From Paenibacillus melissococcoides (GTDB lineage Bacteria; Bacillota; Bacilli; Paenibacillales; Paenibacillaceae), in assembly GCA_944800085.1 (NCBI GenBank), contig CALYLO010000001.1:20001-84000 (forward strand): a DNA stretch of 64,000 nt. The letters run 5' to 3'. The stretch's first letter is position 1. Each line of letters opens with the position of its first letter. Of this stretch, positions 35,001 to 41,440 are shown in pieces. Both the position numbers and the translations under genes were made by a program. The notes under the pieces are model-generated. The model worked only from the letters and a program-made list of their open reading frames with translations, made no database searches and was not told the DNA's origin.

Positions 35001-37977
35001 CATGCTTGAAGACAGCGGAGCGAAGGTACTGCTGACGCAAACGCCGCTGCAAGAGCGTGCCGAAGCCTGGCTTGGCGAAGAGGAGCTGGCGCTGGCAGCG
35101 GTGCTGTACCTGGACGACGAAGCGTCGTACAGCGAGGAGCGGGCGAATGCGGCGATTGGCTCCGGCATTGTTTCCGGCAAGCTGACGGATGCTGTGGACG
35201 ACGGCGATGAGAGCCATCAGCATGTCGGCACCGACAGCTTCCATGAAGCCCGTCCGGAGGATCTGGCGTACGTGATCTATACGTCGGGAACGACGGGCAA
35301 GCCGAAGGGCGTGATGATCGAGCACCGCAGCCTGGTGAACACGGCGGCGGGCTACCGGCGGGAATACCGGTTGGATCAGTTCCCGGTGCGCCTGCTGCAG
35401 CTCGCCAGCTTCTCGTTCGACGTGTTCGTGGGAGATATCGCCCGGACGCTGTACAACGGAGGCACGATGGTGATTGTGCCGAAGGACGATCGGATCGATC
35501 CGTCTCGTCTGCACTACTGGATGGAGCGGGAGCGGGTCACCATCTTCGAATCGACGCCGGCGCTGATCGTACCGTTCCTGGAGTACGTGCACGAGAAGGG
35601 GCTGGATATGAGCGGGATGGAGCTGTTGATCACAAGCTCGGACAGCTGCAGCGTGGCGGATTACCGAACCTTGCAGGAACGCTTCGGCTCGTTGTTCCGG
35701 ATCATCAACGCCTACGGCGTGACGGAAGCGGCGATCGACTCCAGCTTCTACGACGAGGAGCTGACGAAGCTGCCGCAGACAGGCCATGTGCCGATCGGCA
35801 AAGCGTGGCTGAATGCGAAATTCTACATCTTGGACGCGCATCTGAACCCGGTGCCGGTCGGGGTGCTGGGCGAGCTGGTTATCGGCGGAGTCGGCGTGGC
35901 GCGCGGGTACTTGAACCGTCCGGAGCTGACGGAAGAGAAGTTCGTAGACAGCCCGTTCGCCGCGGGCGAGCGGCTGTACCGCACGGGCGACTTGGCGCGG
36001 TGGATGGAGGACGGGAACGTGGACTTCATCGGCCGGATCGACAACCAGGCGAAAATCCGGGGGTACCGGATTGAGACGGGCGAGATCGAGTCGCAGCTGC
36101 TGCGGGTGGAAGGCGTGCGCGAAGCGGTGGTGCTGGTTCGAAGTGACGCGAACGGGCAGAAGGCGCTATGCGCGTATTACACGCTGGATACCGGAGCGGA
36201 ACTGGCAGTGAACGATCTGCGCGGCGCGCTGGCGCAGGAGCTGCCGGGCTACATGATCCCGTCGTACTTCGTGGAGCTGGAGCGCCTGCCTCTGACGCCG
36301 AACGGAAAGATTGACCGGAAGGCGCTGCCAGCGCCGGAAGGAGAAGCGGGAAGCGGAACGGAGTACGTCGCACCGCGCAATGAGCTGGAAACGAAGCTGG
36401 CGGCGATTTGGCAGGAGGTGCTGGGGCTTGCGAAGGAGATTGGCGTTCACGACAACTTCTTCGACATCGGCGGCCACTCCCTGCGGGCGACGGCGCTGGC
36501 GGGCAAGGTATTTAAGGAGTTAAACGTCAACCTGCCGCTGCGCGACGTATTCCGTCACTCGACGATTGCGGCGATGGCCGAGGCGATCGCCCGGATGGAA
36601 CGGCGGGAGCATGAGGTCATTCCTCAAGCGGAGGAGAGAGAGTACTACCCTCTGTCCTCTGCACAAAAACGGCTGTTCATTCAGCACACGCTGGATGGAG
36701 CGGATCAGCTTTACAACATGCCGGAGTTGGTGCAGGTGGAAGGCGAGTTTGATTTAGACCGGTTGGAAGCCGCCTTGCGGAAATTGATAACACGGCACGA
36801 ATCGCTGCGCACCGGTTTTGAAATCGTGAAGGGCGAAGCGGTTCAGCGGATTTACCCGCAGGTGGATTTTGCTATCGAGCATCATGAAGCGGATAAAGCG
36901 GATGCGGCTCAAATCGAGCAGATCGTTCGCAGCTTTGTTCGTCCGTTTGATCTCGGCAAGCCGCCGCTGTTGCGAGCCGGGATCATCGGGCTGGAGCCGA
37001 ACCTGCATATTCTCCTTTTCGACATGCACCATATCGTGTCCGACGGCGTATCGATGGAGATTGTGATCGATGAGTTATCGAGTTTCTACGCCGGGGAAGA
37101 ACTGCCGCCACTGCGCATTCAATACAAGGATTATGCCGTTTGGCAGCAGTCGAAGGCCCACCGAGATCGGATCGGGCGGCAGGAAGCGTACTGGCTGCAA
37201 ACCTTCGAAGGCGAGCTGCCGACGGCGGACCTGCCGATGGATTACGAACGGTCTGCGGTTCGCAGCTACGAAGGCGCGCATCTGGAGTTCGACGTTGAAG
37301 CTTCTCTCTCTGCGCGGGTGCGCGAATTGGCGGCCGAGCGTGAAAGCACGTTGTTCATGGTGCTGCTTGCGGCTTATACCGTGCTGCTGTCCAAGTACAG
37401 CGGGCAGGAGGACTTGGTCGTGGGCACCCCGGTGGCGGGAAGAACAAACGACGATTTGGAACCGGTCATCGGGATGTTTGTCAATACGCTGGCGATCCGC
37501 AATCGTCCGTCGGGCGACAAAACGTTCTTGTCCTACCTGGAAGAAGTGAAGGAAACGGCTTTGGGCGCTTTCGAGAACCAGGATTATCCATTCGAGGAAC
37601 TCGTGGAGCGTTTGAATGTGAAGCGGGAGCCGGGCCGCTTCCCGCTGTTCGATGCCGTTTTCGACTTGCAAAATATTGAAGAACGAGACGCCGAACTGGA
37701 AGGGGTCAGCCTGAAGACTTACGAGCTTGACCATTTGGAAGAAGCGAAGTTCGATCTGACGCTGTTTATGTATGAAAACAACGGGGCGCTGAGCGGGGGC
37801 TTCTTCTACGCCGCCAAGCTGTTCAAAGAAGCGATGATCCGCACCTTGACTGAGGATTACCTGCGGGTACTGTCTCAAATTGTGGAAAATCCGCAACTCG
37901 AGCTAAGCCGGATTGAATGTCACAAACCGTCGGCAGGCGCAAAGAGTGCCGTCGATACGATCGAATTCGCGTTTTAA
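23038..37977 (+). CDS. pmxA: Polymyxin synthetase PmxA, four-module NRPS (residues 6-9)
   Basis: 4979 residues. Domain order (rough residues): C-terminal half of a condensation domain 1-245, with no HHxxxDG; A 255-738, PCP 750-820 (Ser788), epimerization 830-1290 (HHAVVDGVSW); C 1298-1745 (QHILMDG, the type that follows epimerization), A 1755-2265, PCP (Ser2313); C 2364-2795, A 2800-3345, PCP (Ser3397); C 3449-3880, A 3884-4430, PCP (Ser4481); a final complete C 4534-4965. Specificity residues read by hand: DAWIVGAIVK (aliphatic/aromatic), DFWNIGMVHK (Thr), DVGEISAIDK twice (Dab). So it adds D-X6, Thr7, Dab8, Dab9, then presents a C domain for module 10. GTG 23038 is chosen because agaggggg lies upstream and because VAFEKETLFWNEKF aligns with the PmxB start; the frame is open from ATG 22945. 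Confidence 0.93.
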   Translation: MAFEKETLFWNEKFGSDNYTLTRLPYSKAPSSQAPIMTTVGGSLSEKAAQRVLQMSKGAPLAAFMILLAGVQSLLHKYTGASDILVGMPVVRKPTETRRSVNHTVILKNLLSAGATFKTLLSDLRTSLPETIQHQHIPFLKMTEKLDLQYADGIPVIHTLVSLKELHLDEIGQNVVTDCSFEFSLTGGTIQLALSYNEHLYDSKFMTRVVGHLNRLLAVGLHELELDIVRVDMLSEDEKFQLLQSFNDTEKDYPRDRTIHQLVEEQVKRVPEATAVVFEGRRLSYAELNERANRLARTLRSVGVLPNQLVGLMARRSLETVVGILAVLKAGGAYVPIDPEYPEERIRYILENSNAQLLLTQRELQQQVPFEGTVLTLDDEQAYSDDGTNLEPASGPNDLAYVIYTSGTTGKPKGVMLEHRGLVSLKLMFADRLGITEHDRIVQFASLSFDASCWEVFNALYFGAALYIPMAETILDNRLFESYMNEHAITAAILPPTYSAYLNPDRLPSLTKLVTGGSAVSAEFVQQWKPKVHYFNAYGPTEASIVTTLWDADEEQPERRVIPIGRPLANHRIFILDAHLQLVPPGVDGELCVAGVGLARGYLNHPELTAEKFVEHPFAPGERLYRTGDLARWLPDGNIEYLGRIDHQVKIRGFRIEIGEIEEQLLKIESVQETMVIAREGKSGQELCAYLVAGRPLTLGELRSALAQKLPNYMIPAHFVQLPRMPLTPNDKIDRKALPAPEGNALTGGAYVAPRNEAERTLADVWQAVLNADRVGVTDHFFELGGDSIKSIQVSSRLHQAGYKLEIRDLFKYPTISQLSLHVKPIGHTIDQGEVTGETALTPIQHWFFESSFADPHHFNQSVMLYRKERFDEETVRQVLQKLAEHHDALRMVFRKTEQGFSLRNRAIQEGGLFTLDVFDFKGAENTAQAVEAKATDIQAGIDLEKGPLVKAGLFRCADGDHLLLAVHHAVVDGVSWRILMEDFALGYEQAGKSEEIRFPAKTDAYRTWSEQLAAYAQSPEMAKERAYWQAVEQIAVPALPKDLEADVTTQQDSESLFVRLTPEETELLLKRVHRAYNTEMNDILVTALGIAVRKWTGHERVRINLEGHGRESIGTDIDITRTVGWFTTKFPVVLEPGTNRDLAYQIKHVKESLRRIPNKGLGYGVCRYLSKSEDGFVWGAEPEINFNYLGQFDDDVNQDELGISSYSNGNPASDRQARSFVLDINGMVLDGALSLDLSYSRKQYRKETMEAFAQRLEQSLRELITHCAGKEHTELTPSDVQFKGLTIAELEQIGQRSGHVGEIENIYSLTPMQKGMWFHSALDRQTAAYFEQTRFTMRGALDVQLFERSWMELAKRHLVLRANFVKGPAGEPLQIIYRDKPVGFEYEELLHLQSDEKQAYLDKKAEDDKLRGFDMEHDALVRVTILRTEEQSYHVLWSFQHILMDGWCLPQLTQELFETYSALASGKQPAGDKGSDYGAYIEWLEKQDNQAASGYWTAFLAGYEGQTVLPGQKEPAPNGRFTADHVTAELGNDLSERMDRVAKERLVTVNTLLQAAWGVMLQKYNGTNDAVFGSVVAGRPAEIPGIESMIGLFINTVPVRVTSEGDTVFVDLMAKLQERALESGRYDYYPLYEIQARSVQKQNLINHIIAFENYPVDEQMEQAGDQQHGDLTITDFQMEEQTNYNFNVTVVPGAEIEIRFDFNAEVFDKDSIERLKGHLVHLLEQVTDNPEITVGELELVTEAEKADLLGRFNDTTTEFPRGKTLIQLFEEQAELYPDNVAAVMNERQLTYRELNERSNRLARKLRETGVEADQLVAILAERSLDMVVGILAILKAGGAYVPVDPDYPEERIQFMIEDSGAPLLLIQKHLHEKTDFAGTRLELDDFVWGDRGADSEGALDALNLEPISGPGNLAYVIYTSGTTGRPKGTLIEHKNVVRLLFNDKNLFDFGPSDTWTLFHSFCFDFSVWEMYGALLYGGKLVIVPPLTAKNPADFLALLGREQVTILNQTPTYFYQLLREVLADHPYDLRIRNVIFGGEALSPLLLKGFKTKYPETKLINMYGITETTVHVTYKEITWVEIEAAKSNIGKPIPTQSVYILDENRRPVPIGVAGEMYVAGEGLARGYLNRPDLTAEKFVDSPFAEGEKLYRSGDLAAWLPDGNIEYLGRIDHQVKIRGYRIELDEIETQLLNVEGVEEAVVLARQDGGGEKALVAYFVADRTLTVSEMRTSLAQGIPGYMIPSYFVQLERMPLTTNGKVDRKALPEPQGGIQTGVEYVAPRNWTESQLVKIWEEVLGYSGIGVLDNFFELGGHSLRATNLVSKIQKEMNVELPLRDVFCYSTIEEMALAISRIGEQSFSSIPLAGARAYYPLSSAQKRLFILNQLEGADQSYNMPGVLLLEGSIDRSLLEKAFRGLIARHETLRTGFEIVQGEAVQRIYESVDFAVEYRHANEEEAPEVVQDFIRPFDLAKPPLLRAELVELAAERYLLMFDMHHIVSDGVSMDVLVEELVLLYGGESLEPLRIQYKDYAVWQQSDEQKAQLKREEAYWLDHYRGELPVLEMPTDYKRPAVQSFEGQTLTSFVNEATNEGLKQLAAQRGATLYMVLLAAYTVLLHKYTGQDDLIVGTSIAGRTHGDTQPLIGMFVNTLALRNYPASEKTFLSYLEEVKETTLGAYEHQNYPFEELIDKVQVSRDLSRNPLFDTMFSLQNLEDKEFELEGLQLSPYPSEYGMAKFDLSVDVTEENGGLECSFEFATALYKESTIRRLSTHFGHLLAAIVSRPDAKIAELNLLTAEEKEQILGAFHPAQPEAAPAAVFHRLFEEQAERTPEAEAVVYENDRLTYAELNERANRLAATLRASGIGRESIVGILAERSVDLLVAVLAVWKAGGAYVPLDPDYPADRVRFMLEDSGAKVLLTQTPLQERAEAWLGEEELALAAVLYLDDEASYSEERANAAIGSGIVSGKLTDAVDDGDESHQHVGTDSFHEARPEDLAYVIYTSGTTGKPKGVMIEHRSLVNTAAGYRREYRLDQFPVRLLQLASFSFDVFVGDIARTLYNGGTMVIVPKDDRIDPSRLHYWMERERVTIFESTPALIVPFLEYVHEQGLDMSWMELLITSSDSCSVADYRTLQERFGSLFRIINAYGVTEAAIDSSFYDEELTKLPQTGHVPIGKAWLNAKFYILDAHLNPVPVGVLGELVIGGVGVARGYLNRPELTEEKFIDSPFAAGERLYRTGDLARWMEDGNVDFIGRIDNQAKIRGYRIETGEIESQLLRVEGVREAVVLVRSDANGQKALCAYYTLDTGAELAVNDLRGALAQELPGYMIPSYFVELERLPLTPNGKIDRKALPAPEGEAGSGTEYVAPRNELETKLAAIWQEVLELAKEIGVHDNFFDIGGHSLRATTLVSKVHKELSVDLPLRDVFRHSTIESMAAAISRLDEQTFVAIPVADDREVYPQSFAQKRLFILNQLEDAELSYNMPEAMLLEGALDRARFEEAFRKLMARHEMLRTGFEMVDGEASQRVYQDLNFAVEFYRVDEQEAEETVRRFVRPFDLAKPPLLRVGLVELAPERHILMYDMHHIISDGVSMEIFVEEFVRLYGGEQLEPLRIQYKDYAVWQHSQEQKERLQRQEAYWLNMFQGELPVLEMPTDYPRPAVQSYEGQTLEFFFDASKTDGLRQLASETGTTLFMVLLAAYNVLLHKYSGQEDVIVGTPIAGRNHGDVQPLIGMFLNTLAIRSYPASEKTFLSYLNEVKETTLHAFEHQNYPFEELVEKVQVTRDLSRNPLFDTLFTMQNTENEEFELEGLRLIPYPSALDTAKFDISLDVGEENGGLDYSFEYATALYKRETIERLAKHYEQLLVTIISRPDAKIAELNLLTAEEKEQILGTFNPAQPEAAPAAAFYRLFEEQAERTPEVEAVVYENDRLTYAELNERANRLAATLRASGIGRESIVGILAERSVDLLVAVLAVWKAGGAYVPLDPDYPADRVRFMLEDSGAKVLLTQTPLQERAEAWLGEEELALAAVLYLDDEASYSEERANAAIGSGIVSGKLTDAVDDGDESHQHVGTDSFHEARPEDLAYVIYTSGTTGKPKGVMIEHRSLVNTAAGYRREYRLDQFPVRLLQLASFSFDVFVGDIARTLYNGGTMVIVPKDDRIDPSRLHYWMERERVTIFESTPALIVPFLEYVHEKGLDMSGMELLITSSDSCSVADYRTLQERFGSLFRIINAYGVTEAAIDSSFYDEELTKLPQTGHVPIGKAWLNAKFYILDAHLNPVPVGVLGELVIGGVGVARGYLNRPELTEEKFVDSPFAAGERLYRTGDLARWMEDGNVDFIGRIDNQAKIRGYRIETGEIESQLLRVEGVREAVVLVRSDANGQKALCAYYTLDTGAELAVNDLRGALAQELPGYMIPSYFVELERLPLTPNGKIDRKALPAPEGEAGSGTEYVAPRNELETKLAAIWQEVLGLAKEIGVHDNFFDIGGHSLRATALAGKVFKELNVNLPLRDVFRHSTIAAMAEAIARMERREHEVIPQAEEREYYPLSSAQKRLFIQHTLDGADQLYNMPELVQVEGEFDLDRLEAALRKLITRHESLRTGFEIVKGEAVQRIYPQVDFAIEHHEADKADAAQIEQIVRSFVRPFDLGKPPLLRAGIIGLEPNLHILLFDMHHIVSDGVSMEIVIDELSSFYAGEELPPLRIQYKDYAVWQQSKAHRDRIGRQEAYWLQTFEGELPTADLPMDYERSAVRSYEGAHLEFDVEASLSARVRELAAERESTLFMVLLAAYTVLLSKYSGQEDLVVGTPVAGRTNDDLEPVIGMFVNTLAIRNRPSGDKTFLSYLEEVKETALGAFENQDYPFEELVERLNVKREPGRFPLFDAVFDLQNIEERDAELEGVSLKTYELDHLEEAKFDLTLFMYENNGALSGGFFYAAKLFKEAMIRTLTEDYLRVLSQIVENPQLELSRIECHKPSAGAKSAVDTIEFAF
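28330..29640 (+). repeat. Near-identical Thr A-domain repeat, copy in pmxA module 7
   Basis: The adenylation DNA here is almost the same as about 38940-40200 (pmxB) and 49580-50890 (pmxE module 2), with only scattered differences. The flanking condensation domains differ strongly. Confidence 0.85.
31440..33330 (+). repeat. Near-identical Dab A-PCP repeat, unit 1 (PmxA module 8)
   Basis: Almost identical DNA recurs 3252 bp downstream at about 34690-36580, and its adenylation part again at about 57390-58780 and 60640-62040 in pmxE. The differences seen are scattered single bases. This is far more alike than the condensation domains between the copies. Confidence 0.85.
34690..36580 (+). repeat. 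Near-identical Dab A-PCP repeat, unit 2 (PmxA module 9)
   Basis: Second copy of the unit at 31440-33330, offset by 3252 bp (1084 codons). The similarity ends within the PCP, where unit 1 reads STIESMAAAI and unit 2 reads STIAAMAEAI. Confidence 0.85.
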
Positions 37978-38058
37978 TCTTACAAGCGCGCCTCCGCCGT
38001 CAAGCGAAAGCGGCGCGCATCCCAAGGAAGACGGCGAACAACGTCCAAGCCCGTAAAC

Positions 38059-38093
38059 GCGCAGGCCGAAAGCAAGCTTTTTCGGACCTGCGC
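38059..38093 (+). other. Strong hairpin in the pmxA-pmxB gap
   Basis: Arms gcgcaggccgaaa/tttcggacctgcgc with a single bulged base, about 38 bp before pmxB. No T run follows, so it is not a standard terminator; it may cause partial attenuation or mark an mRNA processing site. Confidence 0.5.
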
Positions 38094-38131
38094 CTGGGCA
38101 AGGGGTTACTTCATTTTTAGGGGAGGTACGA

Positions 38132-41100
38132 ATGAAATCTTTATTTGAAAAGGAAGAACGGTACTGGAGCGGCAAGTTTGACGCCGATGACAGCCTGAGC
38201 TTCCTTCCCTACAGTCAATCCTCCAAATTATCCGCCGACGGGGAAGCTTCGGCCGAGCCGGGCTTGCTTCACCGTACTCTGCCGAGCGAACTCTCGGAGA
38301 GAATCATTCGCCTCGCCAACGGTTCGGATTTGGCTTTGTACATGATTGTTTTGGCAGGAGTAAAAAGCCTGCTGTTCAAATATACCGGACAGGACCAAGT
38401 GCTGGTCGGCATGCCTTCTTATAGCGCAGACCCCGACGGGACTCCGCCGCCGCATGACATCTTGGTGATCAAGACGTCCGTAAGCCGCCAGACTACGCTG
38501 AAAACGCTCCTCGGGGGCATCAAAGCTTCCATCGGCGAGGCGCTGGAGCATCAGCATCTGCCTTTTCGAAAAATGGTGGAGCCGCTCCATCTGGACTATA
38601 CGGGGGACGGCCTCCCGGTCGTCAACACCGTCGCATCTTTCGCCCCGATTCATCCGGTACCGCTGGGTAACCGGGTGGCGGCCGATACGGTTTTTCAATT
38701 TGACCGCCAAAACCACTCCATCAAGCTGGAAATAAGCTTTGACGGGCAGCGGTACGAGCGGGCATTTGTGGAACAGGCGGCCGACCATCTTGTTCGGCTG
38801 CTGTCCGTGCTTTTATTTCAGCCGGATCTGGAGCTTGGACAAGCCGATGTGCTGTCCCCAGACGAGAGGGAGACGCTGCTGAAGCGATTTAATGACACCG
38901 AAACCGGGTTCGAGCAGGGGAAAACGATTCACGGCTTGTTCGAAGAGCAGGCGGAGCTTTACCCGGACCACGTGGCCGCCGTCATGAATGAGCGGCAGCT
39001 GACCTACCGCGAGCTGAACGAGCGATCCAACCGCCTTGCACGGAAGCTGCGGGAGACGGGAGCAGAAGCGGACCAACTGGTAGCGATTCTGGCCGAACGC
39101 TCCCTTGATATGGTCGTCGGCATTCTGGCGATTCTCAAAGCGGGCGGAGCCTACGTGCCTGTCGATCCCGACTACCCGGAGGAGCGCATCCGCTTCATGA
39201 TTGAGGATTCGGGCGCGCCGTTATTGCTGATTCAAAAGCATCTGCACGAGAAGACCGACTTCGCAGGAACGCGCCTCGAATTGGATGATTTTGTTTGGGG
39301 CGACAGAGGGGCGGACTCCGAAGGTGCGCTGGACACTTTGAACCTGGAGCCGATTTCCGGGCCGGGCAACCTGGCTTATGTCATCTACACGTCGGGAACG
39401 ACCGGCAGGCCGAAAGGAACGCTGATCGAGCATAAGAACGTCGTGCGCCTCCTGTTCAACGACAAGAACCTGTTCGACTTCGGGCCGTCCGACACGTGGA
39501 CGCTGTTTCACTCGTTCTGCTTCGATTTCTCCGTCTGGGAAATGTACGGAGCGCTGCTGTACGGAGGCAAGCTGGTCATCGTACCGCCGCTCACGGCGAA
39601 AAATCCGGCCGATTTCTTGGCGCTGTTAGGCCGCGAACAGGTTACGATTTTGAATCAGACGCCAACGTACTTCTACCAGCTGCTGCGTAAGGTCTTGGCG
39701 GACCATCCGTACGATCTGCGGATTCGCAACGTCATCTTCGGGGGCGAAGCGCTGAGTCCGCTGCTGCTCAAGGGCTTCAAGACGAAGTACCCGGAGACGA
39801 AGCTGATCAATATGTACGGCATTACCGAGACGACGGTTCACGTGACGTATAAGGAAATTACGTGGGTCGAAATGGAGGCGGCGAAGAGCAATATCGGCAA
39901 GCCGATCCCGACGCTGAGGGTGTACATCCTTGATGAAAACCGCCGCCCAGTGCCGATCGGCGTAGCGGGCGAAATGTACGTGGCCGGGGAAGGCCTGGCG
40001 AGAGGATACCTGAACCGTCCGGATCTGACGGCGGAGAAGTTCGTCGATTCCCCGTTTGCGGAGGGGGAGAAGCTGTACCGCTCGGGCGACTTGGCGGCTT
40101 GGCTGCCGGACGGCAACATCGAATACCTGGGCCGGATCGACCATCAGGTGAAAATCCGCGGGTACCGGATCGAGCTGGACGAAATCGAGACGCAGCTGCT
40201 GAAGATCGCCGCCGTGCAAGAAGCCAAGGTGCTCGACCGCGACGATGCGAACGGTCAAAAGCAGCTTGTCGCTTACTACGTCGCGGAAACGAGGCTGGCG
40301 GCGAATGAACTCAAGGAGGAGCTCGCCAAGCAGCTTCCGGGGTATATGATTCCTTCGCACCTTGTGCAGCTTTCGCGGATGCCGCTGACCCCCAACGGGA
40401 AAATCGACCGCAAAGCGCTGCCCGCGCCGGAGGAAGCCGCGGCCGGAGGAGCGGAATATGTCGCGCCGAGAACGTTGCTCGAAATGAAGATCGCCCGCGT
40501 CTGGCAGGATACGCTTGGCGTTCCGCAGGTCGGCGTAAAGGATAACTTTTTTGAGTTGGGTGGCAATTCGTTAAGTCTGATGAGGCTCGTTCAAGCCGTT
40601 TACGATGAAACGGGCATCGAGATACCGCTGAACCGCCAATTCCATCATGTAACCGTTGAAGCCATGGCTTTCGGAGAGGGGGATCTGGGCCTGGATAAAG
40701 GGGGAGACTCCTTCATTAAGCTGAATAAAGCAGGAGATCTGAGCGTGTTCTGCTTCCCTCCGGGCAGCGGCTTCGGCATCGGTTACCGGGAGCTCGCGAG
40801 CAGGCTCGACGGCCGGTTCGTTCTCTACGGCATTGATTTTATCGACGATGCCGCCGATTACGAGGCCATGCTGAACCGTTATGTGGACGAGATTGTCTGC
40901 ATCCAGCCGGAAGGACCTTACGTGCTGCTCGGCTACTGCTTTGGAGGCAATCTCACGTTCGAGGTAGCCAGAACGATGGAGAAAAGAGGGTATTCCGTAA
41001 CGGACGTGCTCATGGTGGATTCGTGGATTAAGGACACGCTGACGCCTCCCGAAACGTCGGAGAAAGAGCTTGAAGAAACGCTTGCCGATTTCGACGAAGA

Positions 41101-41440
41101 AGAGAAGGAATTAATGAGCAATCCGCTCGTGCGGGAGCGGGTTCATCGGAAGGTCAAAGCGACCTTGACGTACGAAGCGCAGCTTATTAATTCCGGCACG
41201 ATCCCGGCCCGGATTTACGAGCTGATTGCGAAAGACAGCGAAGCGTTCCGCCTGGAGCACCAATTGCCGTCCTGGCGGGGGGCAACGACGCAAGCTTACG
41301 CCGATTACCGGCTGGAGGGCGCACACGAGGAATTGCTGGAACTCGCGCGCGTGGACGAAACGGCCGTTGTCATCCGGGACATCTTAGAGCAAGTCAAGCG
41401 GCAGATCGAAGCGGAGGCCGGGGTACTGCATGGAAGCTGA
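38132..41440 (+). CDS. pmxB: Polymyxin synthetase PmxB, terminal module 10 with thioesterase
   Basis: 1102 residues. It begins with a half condensation domain (about 1-245) that lacks the HHxxxDG catalytic half; then A (about 255-765, pocket DFWNIGMVHK, Thr), PCP (ELGGNSL, Ser813), and a type I thioesterase (about 860-1095). The thioesterase should release the decapeptide and close the ring from Thr10 onto the Dab4 side chain. Its nucleophile elbow reads GYCFGG, placing Cys936 where most NRPS thioesterases have Ser; the Asp in LMVDSW and the His in EGAHEEL complete a possible Cys-Asp-His triad. ATG 38132 follows ggggagg. The end overlaps pmxC by 11 bp. Length is typical of PmxB. Confidence 0.94.
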   Translation: MKSLFEKEERYWSGKFDADDSLSFLPYSQSSKLSADGEASAEPGLLHRTLPSELSERIIRLANGSDLALYMIVLAGVKSLLFKYTGQDQVLVGMPSYSADPDGTPPPHDILVIKTSVSRQTTLKTLLGGIKASIGEALEHQHLPFRKMVEPLHLDYTGDGLPVVNTVASFAPIHPVPLGNRVAADTVFQFDRQNHSIKLEISFDGQRYERAFVEQAADHLVRLLSVLLFQPDLELGQADVLSPDERETLLKRFNDTETGFEQGKTIHGLFEEQAELYPDHVAAVMNERQLTYRELNERSNRLARKLRETGAEADQLVAILAERSLDMVVGILAILKAGGAYVPVDPDYPEERIRFMIEDSGAPLLLIQKHLHEKTDFAGTRLELDDFVWGDRGADSEGALDTLNLEPISGPGNLAYVIYTSGTTGRPKGTLIEHKNVVRLLFNDKNLFDFGPSDTWTLFHSFCFDFSVWEMYGALLYGGKLVIVPPLTAKNPADFLALLGREQVTILNQTPTYFYQLLRKVLADHPYDLRIRNVIFGGEALSPLLLKGFKTKYPETKLINMYGITETTVHVTYKEITWVEMEAAKSNIGKPIPTLRVYILDENRRPVPIGVAGEMYVAGEGLARGYLNRPDLTAEKFVDSPFAEGEKLYRSGDLAAWLPDGNIEYLGRIDHQVKIRGYRIELDEIETQLLKIAAVQEAKVLDRDDANGQKQLVAYYVAETRLAANELKEELAKQLPGYMIPSHLVQLSRMPLTPNGKIDRKALPAPEEAAAGGAEYVAPRTLLEMKIARVWQDTLGVPQVGVKDNFFELGGNSLSLMRLVQAVYDETGIEIPLNRQFHHVTVEAMAFGEGDLGLDKGGDSFIKLNKAGDLSVFCFPPGSGFGIGYRELASRLDGRFVLYGIDFIDDAADYEAMLNRYVDEIVCIQPEGPYVLLGYCFGGNLTFEVARTMEKRGYSVTDVLMVDSWIKDTLTPPETSEKELEETLADFDEEEKELMSNPLVRERVHRKVKATLTYEAQLINSGTIPARIYELIAKDSEAFRLEHQLPSWRGATTQAYADYRLEGAHEELLELARVDETAVVIRDILEQVKRQIEAEAGVLHGS
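38940..40200 (+). repeat. Near-identical Thr A-domain repeat, copy in pmxB
   Basis: Copy of 28330-29640; similarity falls away after the ELDEIETQLL segment, where pmxB reads KIAAVQEAKV. Confidence 0.85.
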
